Below, piece after piece: positions 9,969-21,379 of a DNA stretch of 64,000 nt. The translations under genes and the position numbers were made by a program. Source of the DNA: Lotus japonicus (taxonomy: Eukaryota > Streptophyta > Magnoliopsida > Fabales > Fabaceae); NCBI RefSeq assembly GCF_012489685.1, contig NC_080042.1, forward strand, positions 5,024,501 to 5,088,500. The letters are read 5' to 3'. Under the pieces are notes generated by a model that saw only the letters and a list, made by a program, of their open reading frames with translations, was not told the origin of the DNA and did no database searches. The number at the start of each line of letters is the position of its first letter. Position 1 is the first letter of the stretch.

Positions 9969-12900
9969 TGTAAGACCCAAGTTTTTAAGCTTAGAATAAG
10001 TGGAAGAGATTTCCATTTACGATTAGGGTTGATGTAATGTGAAGGGAAACCTGAACGAAAGTTTATTAAATGAAATATAATATATGAAGGAGAAAGTTCA
10101 GGAAAAGTCTGAGGATTGTATCGAAGTCGATTTAAGTTATAGCACGACTAATATTCGCTTTAAAAACCTAGGACAAGAATCTTAGGAAATAACACTATGT
10201 TCCACCCTTGGAACACTGTAGGATTTTAGTCCAAAAATCTTCAGAGAAATGTTAGAACTTCTCTTTTTCCATATATCAAAATCGTTTCGAGGCAAAACTC
10301 TAGGATCTACGAACGTCCGATTCCAATCATCGGAAGTTTGCCGAAACCGAATCCCTGGTTTTTCAAAACCCTAGAATTTCTCGACAATGAAGACTTTTTC
10401 TATTCAGAGCTTCAAATGAATATTCTACACGCGTACACCCATTTCTCTTGATGATTTCAATCTTTCTTCAGAAAGAAGTTTTCTATTCCGACATTCGATG
10501 CAAAAAGCAACTTATCGGGTAAAATAGTTTTATACCGACTATGCATTAGTTGCCAAAAATACAAGGAGACCTCTTTATAGTTTTGGAATTCTTTTGCCAA
10601 AACATATCTATTAATTCACGGAGAATGACGCCGGAAAAATCAGATTCGCGAAACTTTCATTTTCCCGCGTTTTGCCAACCTCTATATATAGCCAAGAAAT
10701 GAGAAAAAACAAATATCTTACCCATTTCATCCAAGGAGGCCGCGAGTTTGAGAGGAGAGGAGGAGAAGAAGATTTTGTTCAATCCTTGCTTGATCGTTGA
10801 TTAATCAGTTGCTGCTTCAAGGTTTCGAGGTATAGTCGCTAATCCTTACCTCCGATCGCTTTTTCCATAGCTTTTCTGTAGAGTTTTCTGAGTGGATAGT
10901 TTATGGGTTTTTGCAAAACTATCCTGAATCTTTCATTTCTGATTCTAAACCTCTTCCTTATGCGCCCAAGATCACTTCTGCCGGGTTAGATTTTCCGTTA
11001 TGTCGCCGGAATTCCGCCGGAATCAATTTGAACCTAAAATACCCATTTTTGGAGTTTTTGGTGTAAAGCTTCAACCTTTAGGCTGAAAACTATCGCCTTA
11101 GCTTAGTGCTAGTAGGATTAGTTGTCATAAACGTCGTTGGTGACGTCCCTGCAAAATTTTATTTTTGGGATTTCAGTTTTGAAAATCCTAAGTTAAAAAT
11201 CATGACCAAAATACCCCTGCGACAGTTTTTGATCCGATAATTTTTCCGAGTTCAGAATACCCTTAGTTACGGCTTATGAAAGCATAGGAACCAAGTTTGA
11301 TCGAAGAAAAATCGAGCCCCACAATTACCAAAAGTGGCCGAGCCCTATTAGGGGGAAGGAGGAAAATTTCCTTTTCCGAAAACTTGTCCTTTCGCGCTAG
11401 ATTATCGTACCTCGGAGTATGTATTGCTTCGTGTAACCTTAGTAAGTATTGATAGTTTAGTTTCCGATAGATTCTGATAGTATTTCTGTGGTTTTGCTCT
11501 AAAGGTGATTTTGAGGAATTCCCTGAGGAACAAGGCTTTGTTGGTGAGGAAGCGTTAGACGATCATTCTGGAGAACCTTCAGGTGAGGGCTTCTCACTGA
11601 ATCTCTAGTTAATGCTTAGGGTCGATGTTTCGACATTGTTTACTGTTTATGCACTGGAATTGTGTGTGATTGGAAAATGTTTTCTGAGGCTTCGGCTGAC
11701 AATGTAGATGATTCATCTACTGAATGTTTTTGAGATTGTCTTACATGCTATGTGCTATGTGGGTAATCTAGGATGTGTGGTGCATGCTTTATATGCTAAG
11801 TGCTAAGTGTTTATGATGCGATTTATTGATATATGACATGTTGTTGATTGTGATGATTTAAATATGCTCTGTACTGGAATCTGAGATTCTGAATGGTGAG
11901 AATAGCGGGCAGGTCATGCCGATTTTATTTTGAGAGTTTTGAGAAAGTTTGATAGGACGAACGAGGTTCGGGCCTTAATTTTGTTAGTGGATCGAGACCT
12001 CCTCTGGAAGCGACTTGGGATTGGGAGATCCTGAAAATGTATAAGACTTGCGATAAGACAAAATGGAATCTATTTTATAAAGAAAATTCATAAGACCTTA
12101 AATAACCTCAAAATCTTTAAGTAATGATAACAACCTCGAAGGAAGGCATTGGAAGTCAAATCATAGTTTTGGAAAATGAGAAGTGTCGTCGGATCCAAGT
12201 GTTGAGTCTGTTGTTGATGTGCTGTTGGAGCAGCGTTTGTTGTTGTGCTGTTGGAGCAGCGTTGGTTGTTGTGCTGTTGGAGCAGCGATGTTGTTGGGCT
12301 ATCCTGGGGATAAGTCCGGGAAACCGTTAGTTTCCGAGAGTATGATACTCTGTGCTCGCTGAGCAGTTGTGACCATCGGATGGAGATGAGTCGGATGATT
12401 TGGAGATCATCGTGGGTTATGTGTTGGCGTGAAGTGTGTCTTTTGTCGCAGAATCGACTTTACCTTAGGGTAAGCTTTTAGAGACTTTAATTTACCTAGA
12501 ACACGTGGCGACGTGTCGAGTGAGATTCGGAGACGTTGTTTGTCTAATCATCCTGCATTCATGCAACATTAATGAGGTATTAACACAGGACGTACTCTGG
12601 ACCTCGTCGGATTCCAAAATGGTCATAAGACCCGGATTTCCGTGAAAGAGCGTCTGTAGACGTCTCTTGTAGCAGACCGAAATGGCAGACCTACGGGTTA
12701 CGGATGATCTGACTACCGTTGTCGTTGGAGTAAGAGGCACGCGGGCCGAAATGGTCCTACCGTGGCTGGTGCTAGGGCTGATCCGTTGATGTCCATCCGT
12801 TACGGATTGCATATTGGTTGACTGGGTTAACCTGCATACATATCATGCAACATGCATACTAATTTAGTTGTTGAGTGTGATTGGTAATTGTTAAACCTAT

Positions 12901-13738
12901 TTGGAACATGCTATCTGCTATTATTGCGTTTATGTTGTTATGGAACATGCAACCCTAGGAATAATATCCCTAGCTATAAGCCTAAGTGGCTATTCTATTA
13001 TCTGTATCTATCGATGTTATTATTTACATAATTCTTTGGAGTTGACCCTCGCGTCTTCTGTGTGTGCCTTGGCGGACAAACGCCCTTTGTCAGATGTCCA
13101 CGACGGTCTAGATCATGATGGTTCACCCTTCGGGGGGAACTAGAGTTGAGATGCTGGAACAGGAGCGCATCGCGGTAGCGAGAGGAGGACGGATGGTGTA
13201 CTTAGACTAGGTCGTTCTGAATTCAGATTCGGGCGACGATCATGCTAGCATGTAGGTTTTAGTGCTGGTGTGAGCTCCTCGAGATGGGATTAGTGTAGGA
13301 GTAGAGTCTTAGCTCTGAACATCATTTGTTTTCTTTGGGGACAGGGTAGTTTCCCACCTATAGCTTTTTGTGTGGTTTCTTTACGGGAATCACAGAGAGT
13401 TGGTTGGACTTAGGAGGTCTTATTTTCAGGCCATTGGGTCAGCTGATTCTCAGTTTTGAGGGATGGTGTTGCGGGCACTTCACCCTTTTCATTTGGTTTG
13501 TATATATTGCCTACGGGCGTTGCACTTTTCTTTCCGTCACTGGAGGTTACTCGTGACGAGGTTGTTACTTACAGCGGGGGCTGTTTTATATTGTATATTT
13601 GTTCTATTGCTTTTCGCTTTCGGGTTTTATTTAATTCAGTCTTGTCTTAGTTATTATCAAAAAAAAAAATATTCACGTTTTTCCGCATTAAGTTTATTTT
13701 GGTTACTAAAGTGACGCCACCGAAATCGGGGTGTTACA
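9969..13738 (+). repeat. 5' LTR of the LARD-like element (3770 bp)
   Basis: Starts TGTAAGACCC and ends GTGTTACA immediately before the primer-binding site. A TATATATA motif with downstream pyrimidine/purine blocks at 10682-10689 could be the promoter core, because it is followed by a conserved leader (CCAAGGAGGCCGCGAG). Short frames such as 12124-12330 and 12901-13143 recur in the 3' LTR because the LTRs are copies, not because they are genes. The stretch around 12220-12300 contains three copies of TGTTGTGCTGTTGGAGCAGC-like units. Confidence 0.9.
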
Positions 13739-13741
13739 TTG

Positions 13742-13753
13742 TGGTATCAGAGC
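13742..13753 (+). other. Primer-binding site of the LARD-like element
   Basis: TGGTATCAGAGC, complementary to the initiator-Met tRNA 3' end, lies three bases after the 5' LTR. It fixes the element's direction as plus strand. Confidence 0.9.
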
Positions 13754-15066
13754 ACGGTCGAGTCTTTCGGGAGTTGTTGGGGAATAGGTCTTCTGTGCTA
13801 GGTTGTGTGACTCTGCAAAGAGTAAAACCTTGATTGTCTGCAAGCGATTTTCGCTTTGAATTGATTGAAGTTATTGCTTAATCATACTGTATAGTTGTGC
13901 CAGAGACTATCTTGTGATAAGTACTAACTGTTTGTTTGAGCTTTGACCTTATAGTTATTACGCCTATTACCACCTTAATTGACCGTAGCTCGTATTTTAG
14001 CTATAGAAGTTACACGAGGTTTAGAATAACACGCTAAGCTTAGAAAGTAGTCTTCTACCGATGCGTTTAAAAGGAAGCTAGAAGCTGAAGAATGAATCTC
14101 ATAGAGATTTCTTATGGATAGTATACGTATGATGTCGAGGGCGTGTAGTTCCGTAGCGGAATCGTTGAGGATGTGAGGTCAGGATAATTGTGACTATTGG
14201 ATGATAGGAACTCATTGACTGTTCCAGTGGGTTTTTCTAAATTTCACCTTCGATGTATTAGGCTTGATCAACTTAATATTGAGGGGGTGATATTCGGAAT
14301 CAGAGCTGGCTATGGACTTTGATAGAAGGATTGGTAAGATTAACTTGATTTGATCGAGGATTAGTCGGATTTGGGAGGAAAGTTCGTGTTAAGTAATTGA
14401 TTTCCTTTGGGAAGGAGTTGTCGTTGTAAGAGATGAATATTCTTTTAGGAAATGTTGGAGAGCTACAGAGCATCAGAGATCCAAACTTGGAAAAGGTTTA
14501 GGTTTTAAGTCTATGAATTGTTGTCTTAAGTTTCTAGGACTCGAAGTTGGTTAGAATATGATAGAGAGATTAAGAAGTTGATTGACGAGATGGTGATCAA
14601 GTTACAGAAAAGGGAAGGTTAGTATTAAGATGAACACTTGAGGTTGTCATATTTGGACAAGTTGCTTAAAGTCTAAGAGTGAATGAAACTTGTTATGGAT
14701 TTCGGTGATACAAGCTAGAGATTAGCGAGTGAATTTTGCTAAGTGATGAGAATCTTAGGGTAAAGATTGACTTCAGAAGCTGGAGGTCATATTCGAGTAA
14801 GAGTTTTAGTGGTGTTATCATTGATGATTGTAGTTAAATCTCGGCAAGTTGAAAGATGATATGTCTGTTGAGACGCCGTTGGTCAACATTGGGACTAGAA
14901 GAGTGAAACAATCGAAGGGAAAGCAGAGTGCTTTAGTAAGAGTTATTTGGAACAAAGACACAGACGATGCCATATGGGAGTTAGAGGAAAAGATCAAGAA
15001 CAATAGTCAGAGCTTTTACTGAACCCTAAGTTTCGAGGACGAAACTTTCTTTTTGGAGGGTAGTAA
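13754..15066 (+). pseudogene. Reduced internal domain with pol 3'-end remnant
   Basis: Most of this 1.3 kb has no long frame. Near its 3' end (about 14850-15025) a broken plus-strand frame reads TPLVNIGTRRVKQSKGKQ, then ALVRVIWNKDTDDAIWELEEK, which resembles the C-terminal chromodomain-like tail of Ty3/gypsy (chromovirus) integrases, where a W-x-x-x-x-x-x-A-x-W-E-x-E-x pattern is usual. A stop follows at about 15019, then a purine tract (TTGGAGGGTAGTAA) before the 3' LTR. Everything from gag to most of integrase is missing. The element therefore probably arose by internal deletion of a gypsy element. The family call rests on this short match and is tentative. Confidence 0.5.
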
Positions 15067-18000
15067 TGTAAGACCCAAGTTTTTAAGCTTAGAATAAGTG
15101 GAAGAGATTTCCATTTACGATTAGGGTTGATGTAATGTGAAGGGAAACCTGAACGAAAGTTTATTAAATGAAATATAATATATGAAGGAGAAAGTTCAGG
15201 AAAAGTCTGAGGATTGTATCGAAGTCGATTTAAGTTATAGCACGACTAATATTCGCTTTAAAAACCTAGGACAAGAATCTTAGGAAATAACACTATGTTC
15301 CACCCTTGGAACACTGTAGGATTTTAGTCCAAAAATCTTCAGAGAAATGTTAGAACTTCTCTTTTTCCATATATCAAAATCGTTTCGAGGCGAAACTCTA
15401 GGATCTACGAACGTCCGATTCCAATCATCGGAAGTTTGCCGAAACCGAATCCCTGGTTTTTCAAAACCCTAGAATTTCTCGACAATGAAGACTTTTTCTA
15501 TTCAGAGCTTCAAATGAATATTCTACACGCGTACACCCATTTCTCTTGATGATTTCAATCTTTCTTCAGAAGGAAGTTTTCTATTCCGACATTCGATGCA
15601 AAAAGCAACTTATCGGGTAAAATAGTTTTATACCGACTATGCATTAGTTGCCAAAAATACAAGGAGACCTCTTTATAGTTTTGGAATTCTTTTGCCAAAA
15701 CATATCTATTAATTCACGGAGAATGACGCCGGAAAAATCAGATTCGCGAAACTTTCATTTTCCCGCGTTTTGCCAACCTCTATATATAGCCAAGAAATGA
15801 GAAAAAACAAATATCTTACCCATTTCATCCAAGGAGGCCGCGAGTTTGAGAGGAGAGGAGGAGAAGAAGATTTTGTTCAATCCTTGCTTGATCGTTGATT
15901 AATCAGTTGCTGCTTCAAGGTTTCGAGGTATAGTCGCTAATCCTTACCTCCGATCGCTTTTTCCATAGCTTTTCTGTAGAGTTTTCTGAGTGGATAGTTA
16001 TGGGTTTTTGCAAAACTATCCTGAATCTTTCATTTCTGATTCTAAACCTCTTCCTTATGCGCCCAAGATCACTTCTGCCGGGTTAGATTTTCCGTTATGT
16101 CGCCGGAATTCCGCCGGAATCAATTTGAACCTAAAATACCCATTTTTGGAGTTTTTGGTGTAAAGCTTCAACCTTTAGGCTGAAAACTATCGCCTTAGCT
16201 TAGTGCTAGTAGGATTAGTTGTCATAAACGTCGTTGGTGACGTCCCTGCAAAATTTTATTTTTGGGATTTCAGTTTTGAAAATCCTAAGTTAAAAATCAT
16301 GACCAAATACCCCTGCGACAGTTTTTGATCCGATAATTTTTCCGAGTTCAGAATACCCTTAGTTACGGCTTATGAAAGCATAGGAACCAAGTTTGATCGA
16401 AGAAAAATCGAGCCCCACAATTACCAAAAGTGGCCGAGCCCTATTAGGGGGAAGGAGGAAAATTTCCTTTTCCGAAAACTTGTCCTTTCGCGCTAGATTA
16501 TCGTACCTCGGAGTATGTATTGCTTCGTGTAACCTTAGTAAGTATTGATAGTTTAGTTTCCGATAGATTCTGATAGTATTTCTGTGGTTTTGCTCTAAAG
16601 GTGATTTTGAGGAATTCCCTGAGGAACAAGGCTTTGTTGGTGAGGAAGCGTTAGACGATCATTCTGGAGAACCTTCAGGTGAGGGCTTCTCACTGAATCT
16701 CTAGTTAATGCTTAGGGTCGATGTTTCGACATTGTTTACTGTTTATGCACTGGAATTGTGTGTGATTGGAAAATGTTTTCTGAGGCTTCGGCTGACAATG
16801 TAGATGATTCATCTACTGAATGTTTTTGAGATTGTCTTACATGCTATGTGCTATGTGGGTAATCTAGGATGTGTGGTGCATGCTTTATATGCTAAGTGCT
16901 AAGTGTTTATGATGCGATTTATTGATATATGACATGTTGTTGATTGTGATGATTTAAATATGCTCTGTACTGGAATCTGAGATTCTGAATGGTGAGAATA
17001 GCGGGCAGGTCATGCCGATTTTATTTTGAGAGTTTTGAGAAAGTTTGATAGGACGAACGAGGTTCGGGCCTTAATTTTGTTAGTGGATCGAGACCTCCTC
17101 TGGAAGCGACTTGGGATTGGGAGATCCTGAAAATGTATAAGACTTGCGATAAGACAAAATGGAATCTATTTTATAAAGAAAATTCATAAGACCTTAAATA
17201 ACCTCAAAATCTTTAAGTAATGATAACAACCTCGAAGGAAGGCATTGGAAGTCAAATCATAGTTTTGGAAAATGAGAAGTGTCGTCGGATCCAAGTGTTG
17301 AGTCTGTTGTTGATGTGCTGTTGGAGCAGCGTTTGTTGTTGTGCTGTTGGAGCAGCGTTGGTTGTTGTGTTGTTGGAGCAGCGATGTTGTTGGGCTATCC
17401 TGGGGATAAGTCCGGGAAACCGTTAGTTTCCGAGAGTATGATACTCTGTGCTCGCTGAGCAGTTGTGACCATCGGATGGAGATGAGTCGGATGATTTGGA
17501 GATCATCGTGGGTTATGTGTTGGCGTGAAGTGTGTCTTTTGTCGCAGAATCGACTTTACCTTAGGGTAAGCTTTTAGAGACTTTAATTTACCTAGAACAC
17601 GTGGCGACGTGTCGAGTGAGATTCGGAGACGTTGTTTGTCTAATCATCCTGCATTCATGCAACATTAATGAGGTATTAACACAAGACGTACTCTGGACCT
17701 CGTCGGATTCCAAAATGGTCATAAGACCCGGATTTCCGTGAAAGTGCGTCTGTAGACGTCTCTTGTAGCAGACCGAAATGGCAGACCTACGGGTTACGGC
17801 TGATCTGACTACCGTTGTCGTTGGAGTAAGAGGCACGCGGGCCGAAATGGTCCCACCGTGGCTGGTGCTAGGGCTGATCCGTTGATGTCCATCCGTTCCG
17901 GATTGCATATTGGTTGACTGGGTTAACCTGCATACATATCATGCAACATGCATACTAATTTAGTTGTTGAGTGTGATTGGTAATTGTTAAACCTATTTGG

Positions 18001-18834
18001 AACATGCTATCTGCTATTATTGCGTTTATGTTGTTATGGAACATGCAACCCTAGGAATAATATCCCTAGCTATAAGCCTAAGTGGCTATTCTATTATCTT
18101 TATCTATCGATGTTATTATTTACATAATTCTTTGGAGTTGACCCTCGCGTCTTCTGTGTGTGCTTTGGCGGACAAACGCCCTTTGTCAGATGTCCACGAC
18201 GGTCTAGATCATGATGGTTCACCCTTCGGGGGGAACTAGAGTTGAGATGCTGGAACAGGAGCGCATCGCGGTAGCGAGAGGAGGACGGATGGTGTACTTA
18301 GACTAGGTCGTTCTGAATTCAGATTCGGGCGACGATCATGCTAGCATGTAGGTTTTAGTGCTGGTGTGAGCTCCTCGAGATGGGATTAGTGTAGGAGTAG
18401 AGTCTTAGCTCTGAACATCATTTGTTTTCTTTGGGGACAGGGTAGTTTCCCACCTATAGCTTTTTGTGTGGTTTCTTTACGGGAATCACAGAGAGTTGGT
18501 TGGACTTAGGAGGTCTTATTTTCAGGCCATTGGGTCAGCTGATTCTCAGTTTTGAGGGATGGTGTTGCGGGCACTTCACCCTTTTCATTTGGTTTGTATA
18601 TATTGCCTACGGGCGTTGCACTTTTCTTTCCGTCACTGGAGGTTACTCGTGACGAGGTTGTTACTTACAGCGGGGGCTGTTTTTATATTGTATATTTGTT
18701 CTATTGCTTTTCGCTTTCGGGTTTTATTTAATTCAGTCTTGTCTTAGTTATTATCAAAAAAAAAATATTCACGTTTTTCCGCATTAAGTTTATTTTGGTT
18801 ACTAAAGTGACGCCACCGAAATCGGGGTGTTACA
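15067..18834 (+). repeat. 3' LTR of the LARD-like element (3768 bp)
   Basis: Near-identical copy of 9969-13738, with the same TGTAAGACCC start and GTGTTACA end. Observed differences include one-base indels (one less T near 16001, one less A near 16307) and substitutions near 17369, 17683, 17745, 17800, 17852 and 18101. Confidence 0.92.
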
Positions 18835-19105
18835 CTCTCCCACTTTTGAGAACTTGTACTTATGACATCATCACTCTAGTCACTAGGCTTGTACATATTG
18901 CCTTCGGGCTCACTCTTGTAACTTTTGCTACTTATGGTTACAGCGGGGCTGTATATATATTGTACATTAGTTTATGTTGCGCAATCTTGGGTTGAGTCTT
19001 TTATTTTAAAAGGAAAAGAAAACAAAAAAAAATTACTTGCATTTTCTGCTTAATTTATTTATGGTTACTAAAGTGACCCACGAGAAATCGGGGTGTTACA
19101 TCTAC

Positions 19106-20966
19106 CTGGCTCAATTCCTATCATTTTTGTCCTTCTAGGTACGGAGGATCCAACCATTGAAGATGAGTGTTTGAAGGGGGGTTTGCAGAGAGGAAAGGAA
19201 TGTGTTTAGGAATTCGAGAAATTTTGGCGATTGAGTGGTAAGGGAAAAGAGTCTTAGGTTAAAGAGGATGAAGTGGTTGAGAAGCAGAGGTGTTAGTTAC
19301 TGACTCGGGTTTCTCAACGTAATGATGAGGTGTGAGATTTGAGGCAAAATCAATGGAAACCACCACATGCACCATAGAAAACTATTTCAGCATTAATGTG
19401 ATGTGACCTTTGCTTTCTTTCAAACTGTTGCACCGTGTGAGAGAGTTGATGGTGACATCACTGGCGTTTGAGCTTATACAATGTCAGACGATCATGATGT
19501 AAACATTTTAGAGCAGGCTGATCAGTGACGATTTTGGACAATGCTTCATAAGAAAGTTTTAGACAATCTCCATTAGACAGTTCTTGCAGAACTTGATTAG
19601 TGCATAGGAAAACATATTTCAAAGGGGCTGGAAGCATACGAATACTTTTTCTAGTGAAGTATCGATGTGATATTTTGTGTTATCACATAGCATCAGCATA
19701 ATGTACTATTTGGAGGTTAAAGTCGCCTGGTTAATCCTAGGCTTGTGAGTACAGCACGATCCAAATTTAATAGTAGAGAGTGAGAGAGCACTTCTTCGTC
19801 TGCTAGTGTTATGTCGTCTACTAGTCCAAATTAATAGATGTTGCTCAAGAAGTTGACAACCTTGACTTGTATTTCTTTTGTTCAACTTCATCTTCAGAGT
19901 GATCAGCACAGTTCTTGAAGTTCATCTGATGGAGCTTGAATCAAAGCTGACAAGTCATGATCAAAAGGATGCAAATGATCTCAAGCTAGCCACTGACGCA
20001 AGCATTTCTGAGTAGTTTTAGCATTTCCATTTCTCATCCACTTTGTTTCCGAAATCCAACTTGGCATCAACGATCATCTTGTAATGCATCGTCTGCTGAC
20101 CTTGATTAGACTTCGAAGGTGAGACTCACTTGATTTATTTTCTAAAGAAGGTGAGACTCACTTGATTTATTTTCTAAAGAATTTGATTGATGATTCTTTA
20201 GAAGACATTGAGAGATCATCAGACGAATGAGCTTGATATGGTGGTTGAACGATTGAAAAAGTCTTTCTCCAAATTTTTGTAGTTTCGTTTGGAAATTTGC
20301 TCAAAAGCTTCTCAGAACATGATTATTTTCACCAAGAGTGTTTCTGAACTGGATACTCTAAGTGTCTTTGATAGAGGAGAGTGAACTGAGAGACATCCCT
20401 TTGTCTAAATTTGAGTCGGGCTTTCTCCAGTTGTCCTTAGCATAAATAAATTAAACAAGCAATGAAGATGGCTTCTGTTCAGCATCACCATATTGTTGAG
20501 ATGATGAGGCATCTATTTGATCCTGTCCATGATCTTGAACAACACTTCTTTGACGTAGAATCATTGATAGGTGGTACATCGTCATCATCCTCCGAATAAA
20601 CTTCATCATCTTCAAACAAATCTTCAATTGTGACAGTCGATTGAACAATATTGCATCTTCTCCAGTAACAATTTAATAGCTTTTCTCGCAGTGAGTTCTT
20701 CAGTAGTTACTGATGATGTCTCCTTTGAATCATTTTATCATTTCAGGATCCTTCCTTGATTTGTTAGTCAGCAACATTCTTGGGGAATTTCTTCCAGATA
20801 CAGTGAAGTTTCACATCTAATGGCTCGTAGATATAGCGAGTACTTGCATGTGGTTCTTCCTGTTTGAGCACTTTTAGACACCAGGAGATAAAGTTGTTGT
20901 GTGTGTCTGAGCCCATAGGATCATCTTTTGAAATCCTCGTAAAGGTGTTAGTTTTCAGAGACTAGG
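19106..20966 (-). pseudogene. Copia-type leader copy B and retroelement debris
   Basis: The part 20440-20960 repeats the leader/gag region at 2960-3665 (shared blocks include GTGAGTTCTTCAGTAGTTAC and CTTCCTTGATTTGTTAGTC). The acidic motif is present in this copy as EDLFEDDEVYSEDDDDVPP in a minus frame. The rest, 19106-20440, is frameshifted debris with no gene I can name. It rejoins the debris at 5491-6932 when the big insertion is removed. Confidence 0.4.
20115..20178. repeat. Two tandem 32-bp units
   Basis: GAAGGTGAGACTCACTTGAT and the following TTATTTTCTAAA form a 32-bp unit at 20115-20146, repeated exactly at 20147-20178. This is a simple local duplication inside the retroelement debris. 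Confidence 0.85.
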
Positions 20967-20979
20967 CTCTAATACCAAT

Positions 20980-21367
20980 TGGGATGAGCATAAATAGCAT
21001 AAGCAAGGGGGGTTTGAATTGTGCCATTCAAAACTTTTGTTTTCCAAACGATTAACAATTTCCAATAGTTTTTCGAGATCATTTGGTGCAGCAGATAAAC
21101 AAGCAGAGTAGTGAACAAAAGACACACACCCATTTTATCCTGGTTCACCCGTAGAACGATATGGCTACATCCAGTCCTTGACTACACCAAGATTTCACTA
21201 ACTAAGTATCAAGGACTTCTCCTACAAGTATTCTACATGACTTCTCCCAACAAGTATTCTCCAGGACTTCTCCCAACAAGTATACTCCAGGACTTCTCCC
21301 AACAAGTATTGTAAGGACTTCTCCAACAAGTTTTCTAAGGACTTATCCTACAAGTATTCTAAGGACT
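20980..21367 (-). repeat. Copia LTR B, partial, with 24-bp tandem repeats
   Basis: A decayed primer-binding site (GCTCTAATACCA, 20966-20977, one base off) precedes an LTR starting TGGGATGAGC. The LTR carries a G-run with TTTGAATTGTG, the block TTTATCCTGGTTCACCC, and about seven units of a 24-bp repeat (GGACTTCTCCCAACAAGTAT plus 4 bases) at 21190-21367. It is cut off by the LTR of another element. Confidence 0.6.
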
Positions 21368-21379
21368 TAACAAACGCAC

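Larger units (their letters stand above)
9969..18834 (+). mobile_element. Complete non-autonomous LTR retrotransposon (LARD-like)
   Basis: Two LTRs of about 3.77 kb, each starting TGTAAGACCCAAG and ending GGGGTGTTACA, flank an internal region of only about 1.33 kb. The element is bounded by a perfect 5-bp target duplication CTCTC (9964-9968 and 18835-18839). A tRNA-iMet primer-binding site follows the left LTR and a purine-rich tract precedes the right one, so the element runs left to right. No complete gag or pol is present; only a pol 3' end is recognisable. The large LTRs and tiny interior fit the large-retrotransposon-derivative class, which must borrow proteins from an autonomous relative. 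The two LTRs differ by roughly a dozen substitutions and a few 1-base indels by eye, so the insertion is young. Confidence 0.92.
6938..19100 (+). mobile_element. Solo LTR of a gypsy-like family, split by a nested element
   Basis: The left edge TGTAAGACCCAGG (6938) and right edge ATCGGGGTGTTACA (ending 19100) are the same terminal motifs as in the nested element, and the pair is flanked by a perfect 5-bp duplication TCTAC (6933-6937 and 19101-19105). Without the nested insertion (9969-18834 plus one CTCTC) the LTR is about 3.3 kb. It has no primer-binding site or internal domain, so it is a solo LTR. Its body shares blocks with the nested LTR (for example GTTGACCCTCGC and CGGTCATAAGA), so both belong to one superfamily. 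Orientation is assigned by similarity to the nested copy. Confidence 0.85.

Noticed and set aside
9969..18834. A 3.8-kb segmental tandem duplication
   Set aside because: The TG...CA edges, primer site, purine tract and 5-bp target duplication show that the copies are LTRs.
12124..18995. Pairs of identical short frames at 12124/17220, 12492/17588, 12901/17997 and 13368/18464
   Set aside because: They are duplicated because they lie in the two LTRs of one element; they carry no domain and some have already diverged.
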